Positions 53,822 to 63,312 of a stretch of DNA of 64,000 nucleotides are shown one piece after another. The stretch covers positions 694,501 to 758,500 of the forward strand of contig NZ_CABVGP010000002.1 in NCBI RefSeq assembly GCF_902497555.1. Direction: 5' to 3'. The position numbers were made by a program, and so were the translations under genes. Below the pieces are notes generated by a model. The model was not told the DNA's origin, searched no databases, and saw only the letters and a list, made by a program, of their open reading frames with translations. The stretch comes from Amycolatopsis camponoti (GTDB taxonomy: Bacteria > Actinomycetota > Actinomycetes > Mycobacteriales > Pseudonocardiaceae). Numbering within the stretch: position 1 is the first letter of the stretch; each line of letters begins with the position of its first letter.

Positions 53822-54553
53822 ATGGCCAACAAGGCCCAGCTGATCGAGGCGCTGACGGAGCGCCTGGGCGACAAGAAGGCCGCTTCCGAGGCGGTCGACG
53901 GTCTGGTCGACATCATCATCCGGACGGTCAACAAAGGCGAAAAGGTCAACATCACCGGCTTCGGGGTGTTCGAGAAGCGCGCCCGCGCGGCGCGGACGGC
54001 CCGGAACCCGCGGACCGGCGAGGCCGTGCGGGTGAAGAAGACCAACGTGCCCGCGTTCCGCGCGGGAACCACCTTCAAGGACGTCATTTCCGGCGCGAAG
54101 AAGCTGGCCAAGGCCGCGCCGGTCAAGCGCGCGACGGCAGGTACGCGCGCATCGACGACGACGCGGGCGACGACGCCCCGCGCGGCGGCGGCGAAGCCGG
54201 CTGCCGCTCGGGCGACGGCAACGCGGACCCGCGCGACGGCGGCCAAGCCGGCGACGACAACGCGCGCGACGGCGTCGAAGGCAGCCCCGAAGACGACCAC
54301 GACCCGGGCGAAGGCGGCTCCCGCCCGCTCGACCGCGGCGAAGCCGGCGGCCGCGAAGCCGACGACGGCGGCGAAGGCCACGACGGCCCGGAGGACGACG
54401 GCCGCGAAGTCCACGACGGCGGCGAAGACGACAACGGCGGCGAAGCCGGCGACGGCCCGGAAGACGCCTGCTGCCAAGGCGCCTGCCGCTGCCACCAAGA
54501 CGACGGCCGCCAAGGCGCCGGCCCGGCGCACCTCGACGGCGAAGAAGAGCTGA
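53822..54553 (+). CDS. hupB: HU nucleoid protein with H1-like tail (canonical HupB)
   Basis: This 243-residue protein has the HU domain at residues 1-90 ([20 protein letters not shown] ... [20 protein letters not shown]) followed by about 150 residues of Ala/Thr/Lys/Arg-rich repeats ending RRTSTAKKS. It follows leuCD as in M. tuberculosis, so it is the orthologous copy. Relative to the two extra copies it has small changes ([22 protein letters not shown]) and a longer tail. The tail is encoded largely by GCG/ACG-type codons, unlike the more varied tails of the paralogues. ATG 53822 follows GGAGGACTGGA, identical to the paralogues' leader. Confidence 0.96.
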   Translation: MANKAQLIEALTERLGDKKAASEAVDGLVDIIIRTVNKGEKVNITGFGVFEKRARAARTARNPRTGEAVRVKKTNVPAFRAGTTFKDVISGAKKLAKAAPVKRATAGTRASTTTRATTPRAAAAKPAAARATATRTRATAAKPATTTRATASKAAPKTTTTRAKAAPARSTAAKPAAAKPTTAAKATTARRTTAAKSTTAAKTTTAAKPATARKTPAAKAPAAATKTTAAKAPARRTSTAKKS

Positions 54554-54563
54554 CCGCCCGAAA

Positions 54564-54586
54564 TTGTCGGACCCCTGCGGTAACGT
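54564..54586 (+). promoter_or_regulatory. PafBC-type promoter motif after hupB
   Basis: TTGTCGGAC, 8 bases, TAACGT fits the RecA-independent damage promoter in spacing and most positions. The predicted transcript starts near 54593 and meets the hupB terminator after roughly 80 bases. GAAAT/CCGGGGGTCCCC follows here as at 6626. Confidence 0.45.
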
Positions 54587-54638
54587 GAAATCGGGGGTCC
54601 CCTGGGGGGTTACCCCTGCTGGGCGTGCGACTTTTCCG

Positions 54639-54671
54639 GGCAGGGCCCCGTGCGGTGCGCGGGGCCCTGCC
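54639..54671 (+). terminator. hupB terminator
   Basis: Perfect 12-bp stem GGCAGGGCCCCG / CGGGGCCCTGCC with a 9-base loop. Confidence 0.75.
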
Positions 54672-55178
54672 GCGTTTCCGGGCCCGGTGGGGAGAAGCGA
54701 TCCGGCGCGGACGGCCGGAATCCCGGGGAGCCGGGTCGCACTCGCTTACTCGCGGGGATCGGGAGTCGCTTCGCGCTTCCGAAGGTCAGCAAGCACGTCC
54801 CGAAAGCTCGTGTACGCAGAGGCTCGGCTGGCCCGCCCAGAAAGTCGGCTCGCGTGCCCGGGAGGTCGGCTGCGCGTACGCAGGCGGTCGGCTTGCGTAC
54901 CCGGAGAGTCGGCTCGCGCCACCCGGGAAAGTTGCCTCTTGTGCCCGGGAGTTCGGCCCACCTCTCGGGAGTCGGCTCGAGCGTTCGGAGGGGCGCTCGC
55001 CAACCGACTGCCCAGGTACGCCAACCGACCCTTCGGGTACGCGGACCGACTGGTGACCGTTCGGCTCGCGCCGGCGTTACCCACTGCCAAGATCGGCCGT
55101 CCGAACGGGACCCGTGCACCACCCGCTCGGAGCACCCGATCACCCCGGGACCGGTTCCGCCCAATTTCGCAAAGTTGC
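54672..55178. other. Intergenic region hupB-SARP gene
   Basis: No supportable gene. Most of it is the imperfect tandem array listed separately (about 54763-55060). The SARP reading frame stays open through this region, but the translation is low-complexity Arg/Ser/Ala without similarity. Confidence 0.5.
54763..55060. repeat. Imperfect array of about 21-bp units in inverted arrangement
   Basis: Units close to GTCGGCTCGCGTACCCGGGA recur every 20-23 bases on the plus strand from about 54763 to 54990, most clearly at 54844, 54865, 54887, 54908 and 54971. The last part (about 55001-55053) holds at least three units in the opposite orientation (GCCAACCGACTGCCC, GCCAACCGACCCTTCGGGTA, GCGGACCGACTGG). 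The units are too divergent and contiguous to be CRISPR. Confidence 0.6.
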
Positions 55179-58034
55179 TTGAGCGCCCGGCCGAGTGATG
55201 CCACGCTGCCCTCCTCGGGGTCCGCGTCCGGCGGTGCCCCGCGGCGTGCGAACCTGGGGGCGACCACCATCGACATCCGGCTACTCGGCCCGTTCCAGGT
55301 GATCGCCGGCGGTTCGCCGGTCGTGCTGACCAGTTCCCGGCAGCGCGCGCTGCTCGCGACACTGGCCTTGTCCGCGGGCCGCCTGGTGTCGATCGACGCG
55401 CTCGCGCGCGGCGTCTGGGGCGAGGAGCCGCCCGCGCACATCCGCGGCAGCCTGCAGACCTACGTCATGCGGCTGCGCCGGCTGTGCGGCGAAGAAACCG
55501 TCGTCACCGAACCGGACGGGTACCGGCTGGTCGTCGACCCGTCCCGGGTGGACGCCCTGCGCTTCCTCCGCACCCTCGACCAGGCCGCCGCCGCGACGGA
55601 ACCCGCCCGTCGCCGGGGCCTGCTCACCGCCGCGCTCGCCGCCTGGGGCGGGGCGCCCCTCGAGGGCGTCGGTTCCCCCGCGCTGGCCGCGGAATGGGGC
55701 CCGCTGCTGACCGAGCGGTACCTCTTCGCCGTCGAGCAGCGCATCGACCTCGACGCCGGGCTCGTCCCCGATGCCCGGCTCGTCGCCGAGCTGACCGACC
55801 TCGTCGCCCAGCACCCGCTGCGGGAGTCGTTGTGGGAACGGCTGGTGCGCGTCCTGGCCCGGTCCGGCCGCCGCGCCGAAGCGCTGGCCCGCTACGCCGG
55901 GCTTCGCGCGCTGCTGGCCGACGAGCTGGGCGTCGAGCCGGGGGAGGACCTGCGCCGCCTGCACGCCGAACTGCTCACCGCCGACACCGAGCCGGCAGTG
56001 CACACTGTGCCGCGGCAGCTGCCCTTCGACGTCCCCGGGTTCACCGGCCGCGGTCCCGAACTCGCCGAACTGGACCGCCTTCCGCCCGGCGGCGCGTCCG
56101 GCATCGTCGTCATCGAAGGCACCGCCGGCGTCGGGAAGACGTCGCTGGCCGTGCACTGGTCGCACCGCGTCCGCGACCGCTTCTCCGGCGGTCAGCTGTT
56201 CCTCGACCTGCGCGGCCACTCCGCGGACACGCCCGTCACCCCGGAGGCCGCCCTGGCCGGCTTCCTCCGCGCCCTCGGCGAGCCGGCCGAGACGCTGCCT
56301 TCCACAGTGGAGGAACGCTCGGCGCTCCTGCGCAGCAGGCTGGCCGGCAGCCGCACGCTCATGCTGCTCGACAACGCCCGCGACGCCGACCAGGTCCGGC
56401 CGCTGCTGCCCGGCCCCGGCAACCTCGTCGTCGTGACCAGCCGCAACCAGCTGCGCGGCATCGTCGCGCGCGACGGTGCCCGCCGGATCGCCCTGCGCTC
56501 GTTCGACGACCAGGACGCGACGGCGTTGCTCGCCGGCAGCGTCGGACCGCAGCGCCTCGCCGCCGAACCCGACGCCGTCGCCGAGCTCGTCCAGCTCTGC
56601 GGCCGTCTCCCGCTCGCGCTGGCGCTGGCCGGGGAACGCGCGTCGCGGTTTTCCGGCGTCTCGCTCGCGGGGATCGTCGAGGAGCTGCGCGACCAGCGGC
56701 TGCGGCTCGACACCCTGCGCGACCCGCAGGACGCCGGCACCGACCTGCGGGCCGCGTTCTCGTGGTCGTACAAGGCGTTGCGCCCGGCCGCCGCGCGCTT
56801 CTTCCGGCTGCTGGGCCTGCACCCCGGCCACGGCTTCAGCCTGTCGTCGGCCGCCGCGCTGGCCGGGGCGGACCTGCGGGAGGCCCGCGAGCTCGCCGAC
56901 CAGCTCGCCGCCGCGCACCTGCTCAACCAGCCCAGCACCGACCGCTACCAGTTCCACGACCTCCTGCGCGTCTACGCCGCCGAGCTGGTCGAAACCGAGA
57001 CGACGGCGGCCGAACGCGCGGCCGCGCGGCGCGGGCTCCTCGACTGGTACCTCGCGAGCGTCGCCGAGGGGACCAAGCTCGTCCGTCCCGACCTGCTCAC
57101 CGACGACATCACGCTCGGCGCCGCGCCGGTGCCCGCCGTCCGGTTCACCCAGCACGAACAGACGATCGCCTGGTACACGACCGAGCGCACCGCCCTCACC
57201 GCGCTCGTCGGCGTCGCCGCCGAAAACGGCTTCACCGCCCACGCGTGGAAGCTCGCCTGGCTGCTGCGAGGGTTCTTCGCCGAACGCCACGACCGCGACG
57301 ACTGGATCACGACCGCGCGGACGGCCGTCGCGGCCACGCGCGACGCGGGCGACAACACCGGCCTGCAGTACAGCGCGAACAACCTCGGCTCGGCCTACCT
57401 GCGCACCCTCCAGCCCGACAAGGCGCTGGAAGCCTTGGAGGAGGCGCGCGCGGCATCCGAAGCGGGCGACGGCACGGCACTGGCGGTGGCGATCCTCTCC
57501 AACCTGTCCGGCGCGTACTACGTCCGGGCCGAGTACGCCGAAGCCGAGCGCTACGCCCTCCAGGCGGTTCGTCTCGCGCGCGACCACGGCCAGCGGACGT
57601 TCGTGCCGCACGCGCTGCTCAACGTGAGCGCGAGCCGCATCGGCCTGCGCAACTACGACAACGCCGCCGAAGCCGCGCAGGCGGCGCACCAGGCGTTCGC
57701 CGACCTGGGCGACCGTTACCACGCGGCGCTGGCGCTGGGAAACGTCGCCGAAGCACTCGAAGGCGCCGGGCGGCAGGACGAAGCGGAGAAGGCGGGCCTG
57801 GAAGCGCTCACCGAGCTGAAGGAGCTGAACGCCGACTACGGCACGATCGACGTCCGGATCACGCTCGGCCGCCTGAAGCTCCGCACCGGCCGGGACGCGG
57901 AGGCGCGGGAGCATTGGGCCGAGGCGCTGACCGTCTGCCAGCGCCTCGGCGACCCGCGCATCCCGGAGATCCGGGCCCTGCTGGCGACGGTGCCGACAGA
58001 CGGGCCCCCGTCCCGGGATGCGCCGTACCCCTAG
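55179..58034 (+). CDS. SARP/AfsR-type regulator (BTAD, NB-ARC, TPR)
   Basis: This transcription factor of the SARP/AfsR class has about 951 residues from the TTG at 55179. Order of domains: OmpR-type winged helix (IDIRLLGPFQVIAGGSPVVL ... LVSIDALARGVWG), bacterial activation domain to about residue 270, NB-ARC/STAND ATPase (P-loop IEGTAGVGKTSLAVHW, Walker B region LMLLDNARDADQV, DAGTDLRAAFSWSYKAL further on), then tetratricopeptide repeats to the end. Such proteins activate antibiotic or developmental genes. The start is uncertain: no ATG or GTG lies near the conserved IDIRLLG, the TTG lacks a ribosome site, and an in-frame GTG at 55053 lies in the repeat array. Confidence 0.85.
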   Translation: MSARPSDATLPSSGSASGGAPRRANLGATTIDIRLLGPFQVIAGGSPVVLTSSRQRALLATLALSAGRLVSIDALARGVWGEEPPAHIRGSLQTYVMRLRRLCGEETVVTEPDGYRLVVDPSRVDALRFLRTLDQAAAATEPARRRGLLTAALAAWGGAPLEGVGSPALAAEWGPLLTERYLFAVEQRIDLDAGLVPDARLVAELTDLVAQHPLRESLWERLVRVLARSGRRAEALARYAGLRALLADELGVEPGEDLRRLHAELLTADTEPAVHTVPRQLPFDVPGFTGRGPELAELDRLPPGGASGIVVIEGTAGVGKTSLAVHWSHRVRDRFSGGQLFLDLRGHSADTPVTPEAALAGFLRALGEPAETLPSTVEERSALLRSRLAGSRTLMLLDNARDADQVRPLLPGPGNLVVVTSRNQLRGIVARDGARRIALRSFDDQDATALLAGSVGPQRLAAEPDAVAELVQLCGRLPLALALAGERASRFSGVSLAGIVEELRDQRLRLDTLRDPQDAGTDLRAAFSWSYKALRPAAARFFRLLGLHPGHGFSLSSAAALAGADLREARELADQLAAAHLLNQPSTDRYQFHDLLRVYAAELVETETTAAERAAARRGLLDWYLASVAEGTKLVRPDLLTDDITLGAAPVPAVRFTQHEQTIAWYTTERTALTALVGVAAENGFTAHAWKLAWLLRGFFAERHDRDDWITTARTAVAATRDAGDNTGLQYSANNLGSAYLRTLQPDKALEALEEARAASEAGDGTALAVAILSNLSGAYYVRAEYAEAERYALQAVRLARDHGQRTFVPHALLNVSASRIGLRNYDNAAEAAQAAHQAFADLGDRYHAALALGNVAEALEGAGRQDEAEKAGLEALTELKELNADYGTIDVRITLGRLKLRTGRDAEAREHWAEALTVCQRLGDPRIPEIRALLATVPTDGPPSRDAPYP

Positions 58035-58301
58035 CCCGGCGCAGCCCAGCGGGACCCGGATCCAGTACACCAAGATCGACTGTCACGGCGCTGTCTTGCG
58101 GCGGCGGCGACGGTGCGGGGGAGGTGAGGGTGCTGCATCTGCCCGGGAGCCGATGCCTGGAGTCAGCTCGGCCCCCGCCCTCCCTCGGCAGGGTTCCGGC
58201 AAAGTCGCGGTGGCTTGCTCACCCGCAGCCCGCCAAGACACTGCGGCCACACCAGCGCCGCCGAAACCGGCCCCGTCGGCTCCGCCCCCGACTTTTGGCG
58301 G
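58035..58301. other. Intergenic region SARP-element D
   Basis: No gene seen. It contains a GC-rich segment with a partial match to the C-rich end of the dispersed element (GGCCCCCGCCCTCCCT, 58169-58184). Confidence 0.4.
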
Positions 58302-58424
58302 GCCCCCGCCCTCCCTTGGGGGGCGTGCCCTTGTCCAGCGTATCGGGGGTGGCCGACGCGAAGCCGGGAAAAGCCGCCGCCAAGCGATGGCTGTCCACAT
58401 CACCGCCGGTGTGTGGACAACCGG
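58302..58424 (-). repeat. Dispersed intergenic element, copy D
   Basis: Read on the minus strand: TTGTCCACA, 12 bases, TGTGGACAG; GATACGCTGGA beginning 76 bases after the start of the first nonamer; GGGCACGCCCCCCAAGGGAG. It lies between the convergent SARP and mutT1 genes. Confidence 0.65.
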
Positions 58425-58425
58425 C

Positions 58426-59379
58426 TCAGGAGCGGGTCGGGGAAGGGGCCGGCAGCGCGCTCGGGTGGTAGTCGGCCGCCAGCAAGACCGGGCCCTCCTC
58501 CGCCGTCGGTGGTCGGAACGACAGGACCCAGAACGAGCCCTTCTTGCTCGGGACCACGCCGCCGCGGGCGGCCGGGAGCTCCACTCCGTCGCGGTCGGCC
58601 AGGGCGCTGACCAGGTCCGGGATCACTCCGCCCTGGCTGCACACCACCGGCGTCCCGCCGTCGCCCGCGACCGCCAGCAGTCGCGCCAGGCCCAGTACCG
58701 GGTCCGGCCAGTAGCCCTCTTCCGACAGCAGCGGCTCGTGCCGCACCTCGATTCCGGTGTCCTCGGCGATGCCGTGCACCGTCTGCACGCACCTCAGCCG
58801 CGGCGCCGCCAGCACGCGGTCCGGACCGTACAACGCCAGCACGCGCCGCAACGCCGATGCCTGCCGCAGCCCCGCCTCCGACAACGGCCGCAGGTCGTCG
58901 TCACCCGTCCAGTCGTCGCGCTTGCCCGCCTTCGCGTGCCGCACCAGCACCAGCGTCGTCAGGCCCACCGGCACCTCGCAGAAAGCGCGCAGCACCCGCA
59001 CGTCCTCCGGCCGCGTCAGCAGCTTCTCCGCCGCTGTCGGGTCGAGCCAGCGCAGCTCGTCGACCTCGTCGTTCACGGCGAACGCGCCGGACACCGCTTC
59101 GGCGCTGAAGTAGTCGACCGTCTTCGGGACCGTGCCGGAGCCGGTGCGCGCCGGCACCGGGTACGCCGTCCGGGTCAGGTAGCGGCCGAGGACCGCCTCG
59201 AACCCCGTCTCTTCACGCACTTCGCGCACGGCGGCTTCGGCGGTCGTCTCGCCGGGGTCGAGCTTTCCCTTGGGCAACGACCAGTCGTCGTACCGCGGGC
59301 GGTGGACCAAGGCGACTTCGGTCGCCTTTCCGGCGCCGCGCCACAGCACCGCGCCGGCCGCCCGTACCTCCTGGGTCAT
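58426..59379 (-). CDS. mutT1: Nudix hydrolase fused to histidine phosphatase (MutT1 type)
   Basis: This 317-residue two-domain enzyme has an N-terminal Nudix domain with box [20 protein letters not shown] followed by TGF (about residues 38-60). The C-terminal histidine phosphatase domain has the RHG motif [16 protein letters not shown] near residue 142. Mycobacterial MutT1 has the same fusion and converts 8-oxo-(d)GTP to the diphosphate and diadenosine polyphosphates to smaller nucleotides. The start overlaps the stop of ppk (ATGA, 59376-59379), matching the mycobacterial mutT1-ppk1 pair. It sanitises the nucleotide pool. Confidence 0.93.
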   Translation of the reverse strand: MTQEVRAAGAVLWRGAGKATEVALVHRPRYDDWSLPKGKLDPGETTAEAAVREVREETGFEAVLGRYLTRTAYPVPARTGSGTVPKTVDYFSAEAVSGAFAVNDEVDELRWLDPTAAEKLLTRPEDVRVLRAFCEVPVGLTTLVLVRHAKAGKRDDWTGDDDLRPLSEAGLRQASALRRVLALYGPDRVLAAPRLRCVQTVHGIAEDTGIEVRHEPLLSEEGYWPDPVLGLARLLAVAGDGGTPVVCSQGGVIPDLVSALADRDGVELPAARGGVVPSKKGSFWVLSFRPPTAEEGPVLLAADYHPSALPAPSPTRS

Positions 59380-61751
59380 CCGGCGGCCCCGTGCAGCTTC
59401 GCCAGCTCCAGCTGGTGGTCACGCACGCGCGAGCCGTCCGCCGGGAACGGCGACCACTCGCCGCTCGCGGTCAGCACCCAGCACCGCGTCGCCGGGTCCA
59501 GCGCCGAGTCGAAGATGTTGTCGAGCTGCGCGGTGAGCTTCGGGTCCTTGACGCGCACCAGCGCCTCGATCCGCCGGTCCAGGTTGCGGTGCATCATGTC
59601 CGCGCTGCCGATCCAGTGCGTGCCGCCGGCGCGGAAGTTGAAGATCCGCGAATGCTCCAGGAACCGGCCCAGGATCGACCGGACGTGGATGTTCTCGGAA
59701 AGCCCTTCGACACCCGGCTTCAGCGTGCAGATCCCGCGCACCACGATCTCGACCGGCACCCCGGCCTGCGACGCGTGGTAGAGCGCGTCGATGATCTGCT
59801 CGTCGACCAGCGAGTTGCACTTGATCCGGATGCCGGCGTGCTGGCCGGCCCGCGCCAGTTCGATCTCTTCGCCGATCGCGCGCACGATGCCGCGGCGGAT
59901 GCCGTGCGGCGACGTGAGGATCGTCCGGTAGGTGTCCTGCCGCGAGTAGCCGGTGAGGACGTTGAACAGGTCGGTGACGTCGGCGCCGATGCTCGGGTCG
60001 GCGGTGAACAGGCCGATGTCCTCGTAGAGCCGCGCGGTCTTCGGGTTGTAGTTGCCGGTGCCGATGTGGCAGTAGCGCCGGATGGTCGAGCCCTCCTGGC
60101 GCACGATCATCGACACCTTGCAGTGCGTCTTCAGCCCGACCAGGCCGTACACGACGTGCACGCCCGCGCGCTCCAGCGTCCGCGCCCAGGTGATGTTCGC
60201 CTGCTCGTCGAAGCGCGCCTTGATCTCCACCAGCGCGACGACCTGCTTGCCCGCCTCGGCGGCGTCGATCAGCGCGTCGACGATCGGGGAGTCGCCCGAC
60301 GTCCGGTAGAGCGTCTGCTTGATCGCGAGGACCTTCGAGTCGGCCGCCGCCTGCTCGATGAACCGCTGCACGCTCGTGGAGAACGAGTCGTACGGGTGGT
60401 GGACCAGCACGTCACCCTCGCGCAACGTCGCGAAGACGCTCTTCGGCGTCTCGCGCTCGCCGAACGCGGGGTGCGTCGCCGGGACGAACGGCCGGTCCTT
60501 CAGCTCCTTGCGGTCCACACTGGACAGCTGGTGCAGGCAGGTCAGGTCGAGCAGGCCGGGCACCTCGACGACGTCCGCCGGGTCGACGTCCAGCTCGCGC
60601 AGCAGCAGTTCGAGCATGTGCTCGCTCATGTCCTGCGCGACCTCGAGGCGCACCGGCGGGCCGAACCGGCGCTGCGCGAGCTCGCGCTCGAGGGCCTGCA
60701 GGAGGTCCTCGTCGCGGTCTTCGTCGACCTCGAAGTCGGCGTTGCGGGTGACGCGGAAGACGTGGTGCTCGGTGACGTCCATCCCGGTGAACAGCTCGCC
60801 CAGGTGCGCGGCGATGAGCTCTTCGAGGGGCAGGAACGTCGCGGTCCGGCTGGTCCGCTCGGTCTCGACGCGCATCAGGCGCGGCACGTTGCTCGGCACC
60901 TTGACGCGCGCGAAGCGCTCGGTGCCGCCCTCCGGGTCGCGGACCGTGACCGCCAGGTTGAGCGAAAGGCCCGAAATGTACGGGAACGGGTGCGCCGGGT
61001 CGACGGCCAGCGGCGTCAGCACCGGGAAGATCTGCTCGGAGAAGTAGCTGGACAGCCGGAGCTGGTCGGCGCCGGAGAGGTCGGCCCAGCCGACGATGTG
61101 GATGTCGTGCTCGGCCAGCTGCGGGCGCAGGTGCTTCTCGAACGCGCCGGTCTGCCGCTCGACCAGGTCCTGGTTGCGCTTGGCGATGTAGTCGAGCTGC
61201 TCGCGCGGGGTGAGCCCGTCCGCGCTGCGCACCAGGAGGCCGGTCTCGTCGCGGCGCTTCAGGCCGGCGACGCGGACCATGTAGAACTCGTCCAGATTGG
61301 ACGCGAAGATGGCGAGGAACTTCGTCCGTTCGAGCAGCGGCTGCGACTCGTCCTCGGCCAGCGCGAGCACGCGGGCGTTGAAGTCCTGCCACGAGAGCTC
61401 GCGGTTGAAGTACCGGTCGTCCGGCAGCGTCTCGGTGGCTGTCGGGGCCGTGGTGACCGCGGGCGGCGCCGACGGGCCGGCGCGGAACTCCTCGCCGGGG
61501 CGCTCGCTGGCGCGGCGCCGGGGCGTGGCCGCGGCGGCGGTGCTCTTGCGGGTTCTCGGCTTCCCGGCGTTGGCACGGGCGGCGGTGTCACGCGCGGTCG
61601 ACTTCGACGGGACCTTCTTGGCGGCGGCCGGTTTGGCCGCGTTCGCCCGGGCGGTGGTGGTCTTCTTCGCCGCCTCCGAAGATCCGTCCGCCGGGTTCCG
61701 TCGCCTCCGCGGTGCGGGTGTTCCGCCGTCGTCTGTGCTCACGGCCCCCAT
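59376..61751 (-). CDS. ppk: Polyphosphate kinase (PPK1)
   Basis: This 791-residue enzyme polymerises ATP gamma-phosphate into polyphosphate. Core domains run from [20 protein letters not shown] (about residue 112). The phosphorylated His region is [16 protein letters not shown] and [20 protein letters not shown], with [17 protein letters not shown] further on. The first about 110 residues form an unusual Ala/Lys/Arg/Thr-rich extension ([37 protein letters not shown]) resembling the HU tails in this window. ATG 61751 is used; GTG 61742 is an alternative three codons in. It overlaps mutT1 and is cotranscribed. Confidence 0.95.
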   Translation of the reverse strand: MGAVSTDDGGTPAPRRRRNPADGSSEAAKKTTTARANAAKPAAAKKVPSKSTARDTAARANAGKPRTRKSTAAAATPRRRASERPGEEFRAGPSAPPAVTTAPTATETLPDDRYFNRELSWQDFNARVLALAEDESQPLLERTKFLAIFASNLDEFYMVRVAGLKRRDETGLLVRSADGLTPREQLDYIAKRNQDLVERQTGAFEKHLRPQLAEHDIHIVGWADLSGADQLRLSSYFSEQIFPVLTPLAVDPAHPFPYISGLSLNLAVTVRDPEGGTERFARVKVPSNVPRLMRVETERTSRTATFLPLEELIAAHLGELFTGMDVTEHHVFRVTRNADFEVDEDRDEDLLQALERELAQRRFGPPVRLEVAQDMSEHMLELLLRELDVDPADVVEVPGLLDLTCLHQLSSVDRKELKDRPFVPATHPAFGERETPKSVFATLREGDVLVHHPYDSFSTSVQRFIEQAAADSKVLAIKQTLYRTSGDSPIVDALIDAAEAGKQVVALVEIKARFDEQANITWARTLERAGVHVVYGLVGLKTHCKVSMIVRQEGSTIRRYCHIGTGNYNPKTARLYEDIGLFTADPSIGADVTDLFNVLTGYSRQDTYRTILTSPHGIRRGIVRAIGEEIELARAGQHAGIRIKCNSLVDEQIIDALYHASQAGVPVEIVVRGICTLKPGVEGLSENIHVRSILGRFLEHSRIFNFRAGGTHWIGSADMMHRNLDRRIEALVRVKDPKLTAQLDNIFDSALDPATRCWVLTASGEWSPFPADGSRVRDHQLELAKLHGAAG

Positions 61752-61793
61752 TCTTCACTAAGCCCGGCCGAATTGCGCAGGGCGCGGTGAAGG

Positions 61794-62405
61794 TCAGATG
61801 AACAGCTCCGCGGTGTGTTTCCCGACACCCAGCGCACGCACGTGGGCGAGGTCTTCGGGGGTGTCGACGTCGCTGCGGAGACTCGGGAGCGGGTTTTTCA
61901 ACGGAACGGCCCCGGAGCCGGTGTGTTTTCGCGCCGAGCCCGGGCCGAAGTGCGGGTCGAGGGGCGCGCCGGGCGCGGACAGCAGGAGGGTGGTGCCGGT
62001 GCCCTGCCGGTCCGCGACGAAGGCGCGCTGCCCCGCCGCTTCGGCGAGGGCGTCGGCCAGGTCGCCGGCGCGCAGGGCCGGGAGGTCGGCTTGGAGTGCG
62101 CCGACGACGGAGCCGGGATCGTCTCGCCGGAGGAGCTCCGCGCCGTGGCGGAAGGCGGCGTTGAGGGTCTTCTCGGCGGGTTCGCGGACGATCTCGACCC
62201 CGAGCTGCGCGAGCTCGGCGACGGAATCGGGATCGGCGGCGACGAGCAGGACGCGCCGCACGTGCGCACCCGAGGTGACGGCGGCGAGGGTGTCGGCGGC
62301 GAGGGCGAGGACGAGGCCGGGGTGCCGATCGGCCTCGACGGCGCCACGCAGCCGCGACTTGCCGTCGCGGGGGTGTTTCATCGGCACGACCAGGTCCACG
62401 TCCAC
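61794..62405 (-). CDS. cofC: 2-phospho-L-lactate (or PEP) guanylyltransferase
   Basis: This 203-residue nucleotidyltransferase of coenzyme F420 synthesis activates phospholactate or phosphoenolpyruvate with GTP. Characteristic segments are DLVVPMKHPRDGKSRLRGAV at the N terminus, VRRVLLVAADPDSVAELAQL, GALQADLPALRAGDLADAL and HFGPGSARKHTGSGAVPL. The start is GTG 62405; the longer frame to 62558 is not family-like. It sits beside ppk as in mycobacteria. It provides the cofactor expected for the two LLM enzymes at 15.7-17.4 kb. Confidence 0.9.
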   Translation of the reverse strand: MDVDLVVPMKHPRDGKSRLRGAVEADRHPGLVLALAADTLAAVTSGAHVRRVLLVAADPDSVAELAQLGVEIVREPAEKTLNAAFRHGAELLRRDDPGSVVGALQADLPALRAGDLADALAEAAGQRAFVADRQGTGTTLLLSAPGAPLDPHFGPGSARKHTGSGAVPLKNPLPSLRSDVDTPEDLAHVRALGVGKHTAELFI

Positions 62406-62607
62406 CCGTCCATCTTTACCCGAACCTGCGGGTGGGTGCCGCCGACCGCCGGGTTCGGACGGTGGGCCCGGCTGGGAGGCCTTTCGCCCGGACTCGCCGG
62501 CACCCCCCGGATCACCGCCCCGACCTCGGCGAAGGCACCCTCCCTGGACTGCTCTCACCCCGGCGCGGCAGGATCTGGGGCGGACGTGACGTGTGGAGGA
62601 GGAGATC

Positions 62608-63312
62608 GTGGCCCGGCGTGAGAAGGGCGGCTTCTGGGTTGGGCTCGCCGCCGTACTGTTCTACCCGCTCACCGCCATCGGGCGGCGGGTCTACGTCGGG
62701 GCCGAGAAGATCCCCCGGCAGGGCCCCGCGCTGCTCGTCATGAACCACATCTCGCACCTGGACCCGGTCGTCGACGCCGTCTTCGTGCACCGGCAGAAGC
62801 GCGTTCCCCGCTTCCTCGGCAAGGAGAGCCTGACGCGCACCCCGGTCTTCGGGAAGATCTTCGTCGGGGCCGGGCAGATCCCCGTCTCGCGCGGGTCCGC
62901 CGCCGCCGGTGACAGCCTCAAGGCCGCCCACCAGGCCCTCGAAGAAGGCAAGATCGTCGTCATCTACCCCGAGGGCACCATCACCAAGGACCCCGCCGGC
63001 TGGCCGAAGGAGTCCTTCACCGGCGCCGCGCGGCTCGCGCTGCAGAACGACGTCCCCATCATCCCCATCGCGCGCTGGGGGACCAACCAGATCTTCAACG
63101 GCTACACCAAGAAGTTCACGCCGTTCCCGCGCAAGACGATCACCCACTCGATCGGCGACCCGATCGATCTCTCCGCCTACCGCGGCGGCAACACGCGCAG
63201 CGCGTCGAAGCTGCGGGAGGTCACCAAGGTCATGATGGACGAGGTGACCCGCCTGCTCGGCGAGATCCGCCACGAGGAACCGCCGTCGGCGAAGCCGGGG
63301 GACCCGGCCTGA
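62608..63312 (+). CDS. 1-acyl-glycerol-3-phosphate acyltransferase (PlsC-like)
   Basis: This 234-residue acyltransferase of phospholipid synthesis has motif [12 protein letters not shown] (HX4D, His about 47), the block [15 protein letters not shown] and motif [13 protein letters not shown]. An N-terminal hydrophobic segment ([16 protein letters not shown]) probably anchors it to the membrane. GTG 62608 is chosen for its GGAGGA site; GTG 62593 is five codons upstream and would start inside the purine run. It is coupled by one base to gpsA (TGATG at 63310-63314), so two enzymes of glycerophospholipid supply form an operon. Confidence 0.9.
   Translation: MARREKGGFWVGLAAVLFYPLTAIGRRVYVGAEKIPRQGPALLVMNHISHLDPVVDAVFVHRQKRVPRFLGKESLTRTPVFGKIFVGAGQIPVSRGSAAAGDSLKAAHQALEEGKIVVIYPEGTITKDPAGWPKESFTGAARLALQNDVPIIPIARWGTNQIFNGYTKKFTPFPRKTITHSIGDPIDLSAYRGGNTRSASKLREVTKVMMDEVTRLLGEIRHEEPPSAKPGDPA

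Noticed and set aside
54763..55060. CRISPR array
   Set aside because: Units follow one another without unique spacers, vary in length and occur in both orientations, and no cas gene is present.
54564..55178. Extension of the SARP protein to an ATG at 54564
   Set aside because: The added 205 residues are low-complexity translation of the repeat array and begin at the orphan promoter motif; no SARP family member has this.
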